From NCBI GenBank assembly GCA_050433985.1, contig JBNPWE010000038.1:1-17769 (forward strand): 17,769 bases of DNA, read 5' to 3'. This DNA is from JACIYW01 sp014359745 (GTDB lineage: Bacteria > Pseudomonadota > Alphaproteobacteria > Rhodobacterales > Rhodobacteraceae). The translations under genes and the position numbers were made by a program. The notes below the pieces were generated by a model, which was not told the origin of the DNA, did no database searches, and was given only the letters and a program-made list of their open reading frames with translations. The stretch's first letter is position 1, and each line of letters opens with the position of its first letter. This document shows positions 7,298 to 14,841 of this stretch, piece by piece.

Positions 7298-8377
7298 TCA
7301 GCCCATCTGAAATCCCGGCGTTGACGCCGACAGCGCCGCCTCGTCCGCATCCATGTCTTCGGGTATATCGGCAAAAAGCGGCGTCGTCAGATAACGCTCA
7401 CCGGTGTCGGGCAGCATCGCAAGGATCACGGATCCCGGCTCCGCCCGTTCCGCGATGCCCATCGCCACGGCAAAGGTCGCACCCCCCGAAATGCCTGTCA
7501 GGATCCCTTCGCGCTGCGCCAACTTTTTAGCCCACGCGACGCCGTCGGCACCCGAGACCGGGATCAGTTCGTCATAGCCGCCGCTGTCTAGACATTCCTG
7601 CAAGACATTGGGGATGAAATCCGGCGTCCAGCCCTGAATGGGGTGCGGCTCGAAACTTGGGTGGCTGGCGGCAGGCGCACCGCCAATACAGCGTTGCTGC
7701 GCCACACCGCTGCCCACCAGTTGCGCGTTCACAGGCTCGGTCAGGATGATCCGCGTCTCAGGCCGTTCGCGGCGCAACACCCGTGCAAGGCCCGTGACCG
7801 TGCCACCGGTCCCATAACCCGTCACCACATAGTCCAGCCGATCGCCGACAAAGTCGCCGATGATCTCGCGCGCCGTTGTCGCCTCGTGGATGTCGGCATT
7901 GGCCGGGGTTTCGAACTGGCGGGCCAGAAACCAGCCGTGTTTGTCGGCCAGCTCGACGGCTTTCAGATACATGCCGGTGCCTTTTTGCGCCCGCGGGGTC
8001 AGCACGACCTTTGCCCCCATTATCCGCATCAGCCGCCGCCGTTCGACCGAAAAGCTATCGGCCATCGTCACGACCAATGGATAGCCTTTCTGCGCACAGA
8101 CCATCGCCAGCCCGATACCGGTATTGCCGCTGGTTGCCTCCACCACGGTCTGCCCTGGCTTCAGGGTGCCCGCGCGTTCCGCCGCCTCGATGATGTTCAG
8201 CGCCAGCCGGTCCTTGACCGAAGCCGCCGGGTTGAAAGACTCGACCTTGACGTAAACCCGCACCCCATTCGGGGCGAGGTTGTTGATCCGCACGACGGGG
8301 GTGTCTCCGACAGTGTCCAGAATGCTGTCGTAGAGAATCCCGCGCCCCTTGGTTGTCCGTATTGCCATCGCGTCCAT
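7298..8377 (-). CDS. Cysteine synthase family PLP enzyme (beta-substituted alanine synthase)
   Basis: This 359-residue protein of fold type II has the hallmarks of O-acetylserine sulfhydrylases: LDTVGDTPVVRINNL near 20-34, FNPAASVKDRLAL with the PLP lysine at 55, VEATSGNTGIGLAM at 79-92, GYGTGGTVTGLARVL at 187-201 binding the phosphate, and GILTGISGGATFA at 291-303. Between about 214 and 256 it has an extended segment (QRCIGGAPAASHPSF, PHPIQGWTPDFIP) longer than in the shortest CysK proteins. It replaces the beta-leaving group of an activated serine by a nucleophile, classically sulfide giving cysteine; other nucleophiles are possible. The ATG at 8377 has GGAGG six bases upstream, better than the internal ATG at 8368. 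It lies between the cupin (64 bases upstream) and the decarboxylase, which suggests a specialised rather than housekeeping role. Confidence 0.87.
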   Translation of the reverse strand: MDAMAIRTTKGRGILYDSILDTVGDTPVVRINNLAPNGVRVYVKVESFNPAASVKDRLALNIIEAAERAGTLKPGQTVVEATSGNTGIGLAMVCAQKGYPLVVTMADSFSVERRRLMRIMGAKVVLTPRAQKGTGMYLKAVELADKHGWFLARQFETPANADIHEATTAREIIGDFVGDRLDYVVTGYGTGGTVTGLARVLRRERPETRIILTEPVNAQLVGSGVAQQRCIGGAPAASHPSFEPHPIQGWTPDFIPNVLQECLDSGGYDELIPVSGADGVAWAKKLAQREGILTGISGGATFAVAMGIAERAEPGSVILAMLPDTGERYLTTPLFADIPEDMDADEAALSASTPGFQMG

Positions 8378-8441
8378 TGGTTTCCTCCATTGGATATTCA
8401 GGATCTTTAATCGTCCGCATCAGTCCGGGATGACCTGCCTG

Positions 8442-8810
8442 TCAGTGCTGGTGTGCGGGCGGTGCGAACAGGATCAGTTCAACCCGCTCTGCGCCGTCGA
8501 CATACGCATCATGCCCCGGCGGAATTTCAAAGAAGTCGCCGCGGCTAAGACGCGTCTCGACACCGCTGGCGATCATCCGGACAATCAGTTTGCCCGACAT
8601 GCAGTAGCCGGTGTAACGAATCGGACAGGAGTCTGGCGAGCCCAGCAACGGCTTTTCATCCGCCTCCCAAGTCCAGCCGGGTTCAAAGACCGCGTGCATT
8701 CCCATGCTGCCATCGGCCATCTTGACGATGGAAATACCGCCGCGTTCCTTCATGTCAAGCCGTTGGTCTGGCGTTTCAAACCGACATGTTTCTATAGCAT
8801 TCGCTTGCAT
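8442..8810 (-). CDS. Small single-domain cupin protein
   Basis: This 122-residue protein has one cupin beta-barrel. Motif 2 is clear (LSRGDFFEIPPGHDAYVDG, residues about 88-106) and the barrel end reads RVELILFAPPAHQH. The usual metal-binding H-x-H of motif 1 is not seen: the corresponding strand reads IRYTGYCMSGKLIVRM, so with His100 as the main candidate ligand it may be a binding or sensing cupin, or an enzyme with unusual ligands. The ATG at 8810 is chosen because GGAG lies six bases upstream; the open frame reaches further (to 9167), but that part overlaps the divergent regulator gene and is not credible. It is the first gene of the operon with the synthase and decarboxylase, and is divergent from the 8951 regulator across 140 bases. 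Confidence 0.8.
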   Translation of the reverse strand: MQANAIETCRFETPDQRLDMKERGGISIVKMADGSMGMHAVFEPGWTWEADEKPLLGSPDSCPIRYTGYCMSGKLIVRMIASGVETRLSRGDFFEIPPGHDAYVDGAERVELILFAPPAHQH

Positions 8811-8904
8811 GGCGTACTCCGTTGCATGGATACGGCTTTTAAGTCGCATGGGGAGTTTACCCGCCAAGCTTACATCATTCGCATCTGGCGGGCTTGACGG
8901 ACGT

Positions 8905-8947
8905 CTGAAGATTTCCTGAAGAAAAGCTCGATTCTGCGGTATTCTGC
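8905..8947. promoter_or_regulatory. Two pairs of direct repeats in the divergent promoter region
   Basis: The 140-base space between the cupin and the regulator holds CTGAAGA at 8905-8911 and again at 8916-8922 (period 11 bases, 4-base spacer), and ATTCTGC at 8931-8937 and 8941-8947 (period 10). Tandem 7-base repeats about one helical turn apart are the classic target layout of OmpR/PhoB-type winged-helix proteins, the same fold as the N-terminus of the adjacent regulator. A 7-base inverted repeat (CCCGCCA at 8860-8866, TGGCGGG at 8886-8892) lies nearer the cupin. The role as operator is inferred. Confidence 0.4.
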
Positions 8948-8950
8948 CAC

Positions 8951-10501
8951 ATGGCATGGATTTTTGGTGACTTTCACCTCGACCCGGATCGGTTCGAACT
9001 ACGCCACGGCAACGATCCGGTGGGGTTGGAGCCGCAGGTGCTTGCGCTTCTTGTGCATCTGGTCCGCCATCGCGACCGCATGGTGACAAAGGACGAGATC
9101 GCCGCAGAGGTCTGGCCCGACCGTATCGCCTCGGATGCCAGCATTTCAAGTCGCATCCGGTCAGCACGGCAGGCGGTGGGCGACGACGGCCAGCAGCAGA
9201 CGACGATCCGCACCGTGCATGGCAGAGGCTTTCGGTTCGTGGCTGATGTCGTGGAAACCGTCCCTGCGCAGGCCGCCTCAGCCCCCTCTCGTGCGCAGGC
9301 GGACGGCGTGCTCACAGGCAGGCCCTCGATCGCCATTCTGCCGTTTCTTCCGCTGGCCTTGGAACCAGACTTTGCGATCCTCGCGGATGCAATTCCCTGC
9401 GAAATCATTCAGGCCCTGTCGCGCCTGCGCTGGCTGGCGGTGATAGCGCGCGGGTCGTCCTTCCGGTTCCGCAAGCCTGACCCGGACCTTGACCTCGTCG
9501 CAACCACGCTCGGTGCGCGCTATGTCTTGTCCGGGGTCATCGAAGCCAATGTGCGCGGGCTTGCTGTCTCGCTCGAACTTTCGGACACCAGCCACAATGA
9601 GGTGATCTGGGGGGATCGGATTGCCGCACCGCTTGATGCCATCGATGATCTGCGCAACCGCATCGTCACCCATCTTGTCACGGCGCTGGAGGTCTATATT
9701 CCCCTGAACGAGGCGAAGTCCGCACAGATGGCTCCGATCGAAACGCTGGATGCCTGGGCACACTACCATCTGGGATTACAGCACCTGTATCGCTTTACGG
9801 CCCAGGACAATCTGCGGGCAACAGTTTGCTTTGAGTGGGCGGTCACGCTGGATCCGCGCTTTGCCCGCGCCCATGCGGGCCTGTCATTCACCAGTTTTCT
9901 CGACGCCTTCCTGCACCTGACCGCCGATACCAGTGCCGCCACCCAAGCCGCGCGCCGCCATGCCGAACGCGGGCTGGAGCTGGACCTGCTGGATCCGTTC
10001 GCGAATTTCACCATGGGCCGCGCGCATTGGCTGACAAATGATCTTGATGTGGCGGCAGACTGGCTTGACCGGGCGACCCGGCTCAACCCGAATTATGCGC
10101 AGGGGTTCTATTCCTCTGCCCTGATCTCGATGCTGACAGGCAACTTGGCAGCCACAGAAACCGGGCTGGACATGGCGTTACAGCTAAGCCCGCTTGACCC
10201 TTTGCTCTATGGCATCCTCGGCGTCCGGTCGCAAATGTTCATGCAGTCCGGAGACCATGCCGCTGCTGCCCACTGGGGCGACAGAGCGGCCACAACGCCC
10301 GGCGCTCATTACCTGATCGCCATGATTGCGATGGTGGCGAACGGTCTGGACGGGCGGGAAGATCAGGCAACGCGCTGGCGGCAAACGGTCCGGCGGCTGA
10401 AGCCGGACGCAAGTGCCGCGCACTACTTCACCGCCTTTCCCACCCGCGACACCGCGTCCAGATTGCGGATCGCGGAAGAGCTGCGCCGCCAGGGCTTCTG
10501 A
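8951..10501 (+). CDS. CadC-like winged-helix regulator with TolB-like and TPR domains
   Basis: This 516-residue protein starts with an OmpR/CadC-type winged helix (residues about 1-97: FGDFHLDPDRFELRHGNDPV, LVRHRDRMVTKDEIAAEVWP, and the wing TIRTVHGRGFRFVADV). Residues about 123-265 form an adenylate-cyclase/TolB-N-like domain (PSIAILPFLPLA, ARYVLSGVIEANVRGLAVSL, VIWGDRIAAPLDAIDDLR). The C-terminal half has TPR helices (WAVTLDPRFARAHAGLSF, LDRATRLNPNYAQGFY, MALQLSPLDPLLYGILGV). No membrane helix is seen, so unlike CadC it is cytosolic. The ATG at 8951 fits the domain start, but no strong ribosome site is visible. By its divergent position it probably controls the cupin-synthase-decarboxylase operon and itself; the signal is unknown. 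Confidence 0.83.
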   Translation: MAWIFGDFHLDPDRFELRHGNDPVGLEPQVLALLVHLVRHRDRMVTKDEIAAEVWPDRIASDASISSRIRSARQAVGDDGQQQTTIRTVHGRGFRFVADVVETVPAQAASAPSRAQADGVLTGRPSIAILPFLPLALEPDFAILADAIPCEIIQALSRLRWLAVIARGSSFRFRKPDPDLDLVATTLGARYVLSGVIEANVRGLAVSLELSDTSHNEVIWGDRIAAPLDAIDDLRNRIVTHLVTALEVYIPLNEAKSAQMAPIETLDAWAHYHLGLQHLYRFTAQDNLRATVCFEWAVTLDPRFARAHAGLSFTSFLDAFLHLTADTSAATQAARRHAERGLELDLLDPFANFTMGRAHWLTNDLDVAADWLDRATRLNPNYAQGFYSSALISMLTGNLAATETGLDMALQLSPLDPLLYGILGVRSQMFMQSGDHAAAAHWGDRAATTPGAHYLIAMIAMVANGLDGREDQATRWRQTVRRLKPDASAAHYFTAFPTRDTASRLRIAEELRRQGF

Positions 10502-10632
10502 TCTGACAAGTGGATGGCATGCACAGGTCATCGCTATTCGAGCGCCTACAACCTTCGCCCTGTTCAGGTGCGGACATCGCAAGTGTAACTGCTGAACATG
10601 CCTCCTACTTGCCCATGCAGGGGCGCACGGGA
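10502..10632. other. Convergent intergenic region
   Basis: These 131 bases lie between the 3' ends of the regulator (plus) and the metallopeptidase-like gene (minus). I see no gene, no convincing terminator hairpin and no RNA gene. Confidence 0.4.
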
Positions 10633-11124
10633 TCAATGGGTGCAGGCGGTGCCAACGACAATCATTGCGGGATCGATTCCAAATGCGCTTTCCAGGCTTT
10701 CGCCGAACAGGCCAAGCCAGGCGTCCTGGGCCCGGCATGCCAACACCTCCCGTTCACCCGGACAGGCAAACCGCATCTCCGCCGAGGATTGCAAATGGTG
10801 GACCATCTCGTGCACCAATATCGAAAGCTCTGCCGCTGTGCGGCCTGTCCACCCATGTGCAAGAAAAATCGTGCCCTCGTCGTCGACGGCAATGACGTCC
10901 CCGGCCGGGGCAGCGTTGTCGGGGCCGTAACGCATCGCAACAAGTTCGGCGGCTGATACGCCGACAAGCGCGGGAGCTTGCGCGGAGACAGGAAGACCGA
11001 AATTCACCGAAAGCCAGAGCGCAATCGTGTCTATCATGAGCGGCGCATCATGGCGCTCGGTTGCTGCCACCGGGTTCGCGGCTGCAATGCAGACAGCGGC
11101 GGACTTTATGAAGTTGCAACGCAT
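10633..11124 (-). CDS. Secreted HExxH metallopeptidase-like protein (DUF6647-like)
   Basis: This 163-residue protein begins with a probable signal peptide (MRCNFIKSAAVCIAAANPVA, cleavage near ATA-ER). The central motif SILVHEMVHHLQSS (about 101-114) is a zinc-protease HExxH site with His105, Glu106 and His109; the region CPGEREVLACRAQDAWL (121-137) may supply the third ligand. The cysteine-bracketed CPGERE segment after the zinc motif is what I associate with the DUF6647 family; function is unproven. The ATG at 11124 has GGGAGG six bases upstream and is preferred to ATGs further out that would bury the signal peptide. It is divergent from the truncated winged-helix regulator at 11247 (122 bases between starts), which may once have controlled it. 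Likely periplasmic. Confidence 0.72.
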   Translation of the reverse strand: MRCNFIKSAAVCIAAANPVAATERHDAPLMIDTIALWLSVNFGLPVSAQAPALVGVSAAELVAMRYGPDNAAPAGDVIAVDDEGTIFLAHGWTGRTAAELSILVHEMVHHLQSSAEMRFACPGEREVLACRAQDAWLGLFGESLESAFGIDPAMIVVGTACTH

Positions 11125-11246
11125 GGTCGCCTCCCTTGACATGTACCCAGGAAGGATCGCGAAGCCCGCCGGGCATGTCATGAAAGCCCATGAAAGAATC
11201 TTGGAATTGTGCTACATTCTTGGCTGTGCAGCCTCGGGGACTTGGC

Positions 11247-11596
11247 ATGGGACCGTCCGGGAACATTCGCTTTGACGAGTTCGTCCTGAATCGGGCGCGC
11301 GGTTGCCTTGAGGACGGGACAGGTGCCGAGCGGTTTCTGCGACCAAAATCCTACCGAGTTCTTGAGGTTCTGGCAGACCGGTATGGCCAACTTGTCAACA
11401 AGGATGATCTTGTCGTGGAGGCTTGGCCGGACGTGATCGTGTCAGACGACTCTCTGGCTCATTGCGTTAGTGACATTCGCCGGGCACTTGGACCAAAAGG
11501 GGCTGCCCTGCTGCGAACGGTGCCTTGCCGCGGCTACATGCTGGTGGCCAATGGCCCTGCCCCGGCAATGATTGCCCCGTCGATCCCACGACGGTT
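11247..11596 (+). pseudogene. CadC-like winged-helix regulator truncated by IS256-family element
   Basis: From an ATG at 11247 (a GGGGA lies just upstream) the protein reads MGPSGNIRFDEFVLNRARG, RPKSYRVLEVLADRYGQLV, KDDLVVEAWPDVIVSDDSLA and VSDIRRALGPKGAALLRTVP, ending in the wing motif CRGYMLVANG. This is an OmpR/CadC-type DNA-binding domain of about 100 residues. Such domains are normally followed by a sensor or TPR part, as in the 8951 gene. Here the frame enters the IS terminal repeat at 11597 after about 117 residues and stops at 11631-11633 inside the element. The DNA-binding domain is intact, so a free-standing DNA-binding peptide is possible, but the effector part is lost. An earlier ATG at 11190 is in frame but lacks domain support. 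Confidence 0.72.
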
Positions 11597-11619
11597 GTGT
11601 CGCGAAGGTGGTGGAAATT
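11597..11619 (+). repeat. Left terminal inverted repeat of the IS256-family element
   Basis: It begins GTGTCGCGAAGGTGGTGG and pairs with 13003-13025 read on the other strand, with two mismatches in 23 bases. It marks the point where the 11247 regulator is cut. Confidence 0.82.
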
Positions 11620-11691
11620 TGAAGGTGGCGTAATCTCCGGGTGAACCAAACCCACCCAATCGGCGGCTGCAACCGCCAAGGAGATCACGCC

Positions 11692-12963
11692 ATGACGAAG
11701 AATAAAGACACCAGCATGCTTGCGCTACTGGCCAATGAAGTGGGCTATGATCCGATCGAGGATCGGCTGCGGCAGAATATCCGTGCGACCATCGAGGCGC
11801 TGTTCGAGGAGGAGCTTGCCGCCTTCATCGGTCGCTGTCGCTATGGTCGGGGCGGGACCACGAAGAAGGGCTACCGCAACGGGCATCGCGAGCGCCAGCT
11901 CGTGGGCACCTTTGGCACCGAAACGGTCAGCGTGCCGCGCGCCCGGATCGAGAACGAAGAGGGCAAGATCACCGAATGGCGCTCCAAGGCGCTGCCGCGC
12001 TATCAGCGGCTGACGAAGAAGGCAGAAGCCCTGATCGCCTCGGTCTATCTGGCCGGAACGAACACGCGGCGGGTCAAACGCGCGCTCTACGGCCTGTTTC
12101 AGGGGGCAGTCGGCAAGGACGTGGTCAGCCGGGCCTGGCGCAAGGTGAAGGTGGACTGGGACGCGTGGTGCGCCCGCAATCTGGCCGACGAAGATATCGT
12201 CCGTCTCATTCTGGACGGCACTGTCATCAAGACCCGGCTCGACCGCAAGGCCACGAACATCTCGGTGCTGGCGGCCATCGGTGTGCGCCGGGATGGCCAT
12301 AAGGTTCTGTTATCCATCATGAATATGGGTGGAGAGAGCAAGGCCGCCTGGGGCCAGTTCCTCGCCGATTTCGATGCGCGCGGGCTGAAGCGGCCCGAGT
12401 TCGTCATCATCGACGGCGCCCCTGGTCTTGAGGTGTGAGGAGGATCAGAAAACAGTCCGGGGGACTGTTTTCCCGACGATCGACTTGTCGCGCTCTGGGG
12501 CGAGGACTTGGCCGTCCAGCGCTGCACGGTCCACAAGCATCGCAACCTTCTCGGCCATGCCCCGAAGACGATGCACGACGAGCTGACCGAGGACTACCGC
12601 GACATGATCTACGCCGACACCTCGGTCGAGATCGAGAAACACCGCAAGGCATTCCTGCGCAAATGGCGGCTGAAATGCAAGGCCGTCGCCGACAGCCTCG
12701 AGGAGGCAGGCGACCGGCTGTTCACCTTCACGCGGCTCGACCCGTCACAATGGAAATCAGCGCGGACAACGAACGCGATCGAGCGGCTGAACGAGGAATT
12801 CCGCCGCCGCGTCAAGACCCAGACCGTGCTGCCCTGCGCAGAAACCGTGCCGATGCTGCTCTGGGCCCTGATGGCCTCCGGCCAGATCCAGATGCGCAAG
12901 GTCGATGGCTGGGAAACCCTGGATCAGCCCATCGAACCAATCACCCTTGACCTCGTCGCCTGA
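11692..12963 (+). pseudogene. IS256-family transposase with in-frame insertion and stop
   Basis: The ATG at 11692 follows AAGGAG at eight bases. The first part reads DRLRQNIRATIEALFEEELA, KKGYRNGHRERQLVGTFG, VSVPRARIENEEGKITEW and reaches the first catalytic Asp (LILDGT, 12214-12216) and the second (VIIDGAPGLE, 12412-12414). After Glu at 12430-12432, 17 extra codons including a TGA at 12436-12438 intervene; then the protein resumes in the same frame (LVALWGEDLAVQRCTVHKHR, with the C-x2-H signature) and continues to the catalytic Glu (NAIERLNEEFRRR, 12796-12798) and the stop at 12961-12963. Without the insertion it would be a normal transposase of just over 400 residues. Unless the TGA is read through, it is inactive; the N-terminal half ends at residue 248. 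Confidence 0.85.
12433..12483. repeat. Palindromic mini-insertion inside the transposase gene
   Basis: About 45-51 bases interrupt the sequence between the second catalytic Asp and the C-x2-H motif. They contain a perfect 11-base inverted repeat, GAAAACAGTCC (12448-12458) and GGACTGTTTTC (12462-12472), around a GGG loop. The length is a multiple of three, and the added codons read V-stop-GGSENSPGDCFPDDR. The palindrome and frame conservation resemble protein-coding-compatible repeats such as Rickettsia palindromic elements. I have an impression that similar ENSP-x-DCF peptides recur in rhodobacterial genes, but cannot verify it here. Confidence 0.6.
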
Positions 12964-13002
12964 TCAGGTCCAAATCCCAATGCTCGGAGATCGCCGCCAG
13001 AG

Positions 13003-13025
13003 AATTTCCACCACATTCGAGACAC
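13003..13025 (-). repeat. Right terminal inverted repeat of the IS256-family element
   Basis: Reads AATTTCCACCACATTCGAGA and ends in CAC on the plus strand; it is the partner of 11597-11619 with 21 of 23 positions matching. Phage coding sequence starts immediately after it. Confidence 0.82.
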
Positions 13026-13283
13026 GACCGCACCGACTGCCCCGCAAGACTGAACCGCCCCCACAGCTTCGACGGCTGGCAGGTCTGGGATCTGGTCGGC
13101 CGCCTCGTCGGGCAGCTCCGCGTGATCCCCGGCGGGGTGCTCGGCTGGGACATGGGCGCGGCCCTCGCGCTGGCGCAGGCGCTGGGCATCGCCCCCCTCA
13201 TCGCCGCCGAACTGCTGCCCGTCGTCGAGGCGGTGATGGTGCGCAAACTCAACGAACAGATTGAAGGAGGCCGCGATGGCTGA
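13026..13283 (+). pseudogene. Prophage tail-chaperone-position protein, 5' truncated by IS
   Basis: The frame runs out of the IS repeat and reads DCPARLNRPHSFDGWQVWD, LVGRLVGQLRVIPGGVLGWD, MGAALALAQALGIAPL and AAELLPVVEAVMVRKLNEQI to a TGA at 13281-13283. Its stop overlaps the start of the tape-measure gene by eight bases, so its place is that of the small protein encoded directly before the tape measure in rhodobacterial siphophages. I recognise the HSFDGWQVWDLVGRL/GWDMGAALALA pattern from such loci but cannot give a function; a role in tail assembly is inferred from position. The beginning of the gene, including the start codon, is lost to the IS junction. Confidence 0.6.
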
Positions 13284-14210
13284 AAAACGGGTCAGCGTCC
13301 GCCTTGTCGCAGTTGGCGGACGCCAGGTGCGCGCCGAGCTGGAGGGCGTGGGTGCGGCTGGCGCGCGGGGCTTTGGCCGCCTGTCGAGCGAGATGGACAT
13401 GGCCAATGCCCGCGTCGCCGCATTCGCCCGCCGCGCCACGCTTGCCGCCGCTGCCGCAACTGCCGCGCTGGCCGCTGCCGGGGGCGCGATGATCCGCTCG
13501 GGCCTGCAGACGGTCGATGCGCAGGCCAAGCTCGCGGCCTCGCTCGACACGACAGTGGCGAGCATTCAGGTGCTGGAACGCGCGGGCGATCTGGCGGGCG
13601 TGTCGATGGGTCAAATCGAACAAGCCACCGTGCAGCTGACGCGGCGGCTGAGCCAGGCGACTTCCGGGACCGGCCCCACAGTGGACGCTCTGCATCGCCT
13701 GCGGCTCTCGGCCGAGGATCTGCAAAGCATGCCTCTTGATGAGCGCATCGCCACCATTCAGGAGGCGCTGGGCCAGTTTGTCCCAGAGGCCGAGCGCGCC
13801 GCTGTCGCATCGCAGCTTTTCGGCGACCGTGCGGCACTGGTGTTCACACGGATCGACACGGCGACGCTGCGCCAGGCCAGCGACGATGTGCGCGATTTCG
13901 GGGTGGTGGTCTCGGACGCTGACGCTGGCCAGATCGAGCGCACCAATGATGCCTTCTCGCGGCTGGGGCTGATCTGGCGCGGGGTCCCGAACCAGCTGGC
14001 GGTGGCGGCGGCCCCGGCGCTGGAAGCTGTCGCCAATGCGCTGGCCGCCGTCGCGCGCACCACCGGGCCGCTGGGGACTGCGATCAAGGCGCTTTTTGAC
14101 AACATCGGGTGGCTGGCTTCCATCGCCGTGACTTTTGCGGGCCTCAATCGCGCACGCAGGTGGCAGCCGACATTGCCCGCGCTGTTTCTCTCGGTCAGAG
14201 GGGCATGTGA
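13276..14210 (+). pseudogene. Phage tail tape measure protein, large internal deletion
   Basis: The ATG at 13276 follows AAGGAGG (13264-13270). The product starts MAEKRVSVRLVAVGGRQVRA, then long Ala-rich helices (ATLAAAAATAALAAAGGAMI), then SLDTTVASIQVLERAGDLAG, LSAEDLQSMPLDERIATIQE and VASQLFGDRAALVFTRID, the usual N-terminal module of tape measure proteins. It continues to about LASIAVTFAG (14140). There the frame jumps: only in another frame is a natural end visible (QSRTQVAADIARAVSLGQRG, then M and a TGA at 14208-14210, overlapping the next ATG). The middle and most of the C-terminal part are therefore deleted, with loss of frame. In phages this protein sets tail length and lies inside the tail tube; this copy cannot do so. 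Confidence 0.78.
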
Positions 14211-14838
14211 TGGCGTTTCACTAGGTGCGGTTTCCCGACAATATCAGCCGTGGCGCGCGCGGCGGGCCGGAACGCCGCACGCAGGTGGTGGAACTGGCCA
14301 GCGGTGACGAGAGGAGCGCAATGCCAGCTGGGCCAACTTGCGCCGTCGCTATGACGTGGCCTACGGCATCCGTCGTGCCGACGATCTGGCGGCGGTGGTG
14401 GCGTTCTTTGAAGCCCGCAACGGTCGCCTGCACGGGTTTCGCTACAAGGATTGGGCGGATTACAAATCCGGCCTGTCCTCGCAGCCGGTCGCCCCAACCG
14501 ATCAGCTGATCGGCACCGGCGATGGGGCCGTCACCAGTTTCGCCCTTCTGAAGCACTACAACTCCGGCGCGCAGAGCTGGACCCGCGCCATCGCCAAGCC
14601 GGTCGCGGGGAGCGTTCGCGTTGCCCTGAACGGCGTTGAGCAGATGTCGGGCTGGAGCGTCGATGCCACCACCGGCAGCGTGGCATTCACCACATCGCCG
14701 GGTGCGGGCGTCACGATCACTGCTGGGTTTGAGTTCGATGCGCCGGTGCGGTTTGACACTGACGCGCTCGACGTCACCCTTGATGTCGAACGGCTGGGAT
14801 CAATCACCTCCATTCCGCTGCTTGAGATCCGGCGGTGA
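14210..14838 (+). pseudogene. DUF2460 phage tail protein (GTA gp12-like) with stop and frameshift
   Basis: The gene starts at 14210 (M-A-F-H) and meets a TAG at 14222-14224 where Glu would be expected (H-E-V-R-F-P-D). It goes on as VRFPDNISRGARGGPERRTQ, VVELASGDE, then two extra bases (a duplicated AG near 14310-14313) shift the frame. In the new frame it reads RRYDVAYGIRRADDLAAVVA, FFEARNGRLHGFRYKDWADY and DALDVTLDVERLGSITSIPL to the TGA at 14836-14838. These are the blocks of the DUF2460/TIGR02217 family, a baseplate-hub component of siphophages and of the rhodobacterial gene transfer agent. About 209 residues in total, the usual length, so decay is by point events only. An ATG at 14338-14340 could restart the last 166 residues. 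Confidence 0.82.
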
Positions 14839-14841
14839 AGA

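Larger units (their letters stand above)
11597..13025 (+). mobile_element. IS256-family insertion sequence with both terminal inverted repeats
   Basis: The element is 1429 bases long, bounded by 23-base imperfect inverted repeats at 11597-11619 and 13003-13025 that agree at 21 positions when one is reversed. It contains one transposase gene (11692-12963) interrupted by a palindromic insertion. IS256 elements usually duplicate 8 or 9 bases of target; the flanking bases here (CGACGGTT on the left, GACCGCAC on the right) do not match. The left flank is a regulator gene and the right flank a phage gene, so the two sides probably came together by recombination rather than simple insertion. Confidence 0.85.

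Noticed and set aside
8811..9167. N-terminal extension of the cupin gene
   Set aside because: It would cover the divergent promoter and the regulator's first codons and has no domain character; the ATG at 8810 has a good ribosome site.
12448..12472. Hairpin with T-run as a transcription terminator
   Set aside because: It lies inside a transposase gene with frame kept on both sides, the T-run belongs to the symmetric arm, and the GC part of the stem is short; an inserted palindrome fits better.
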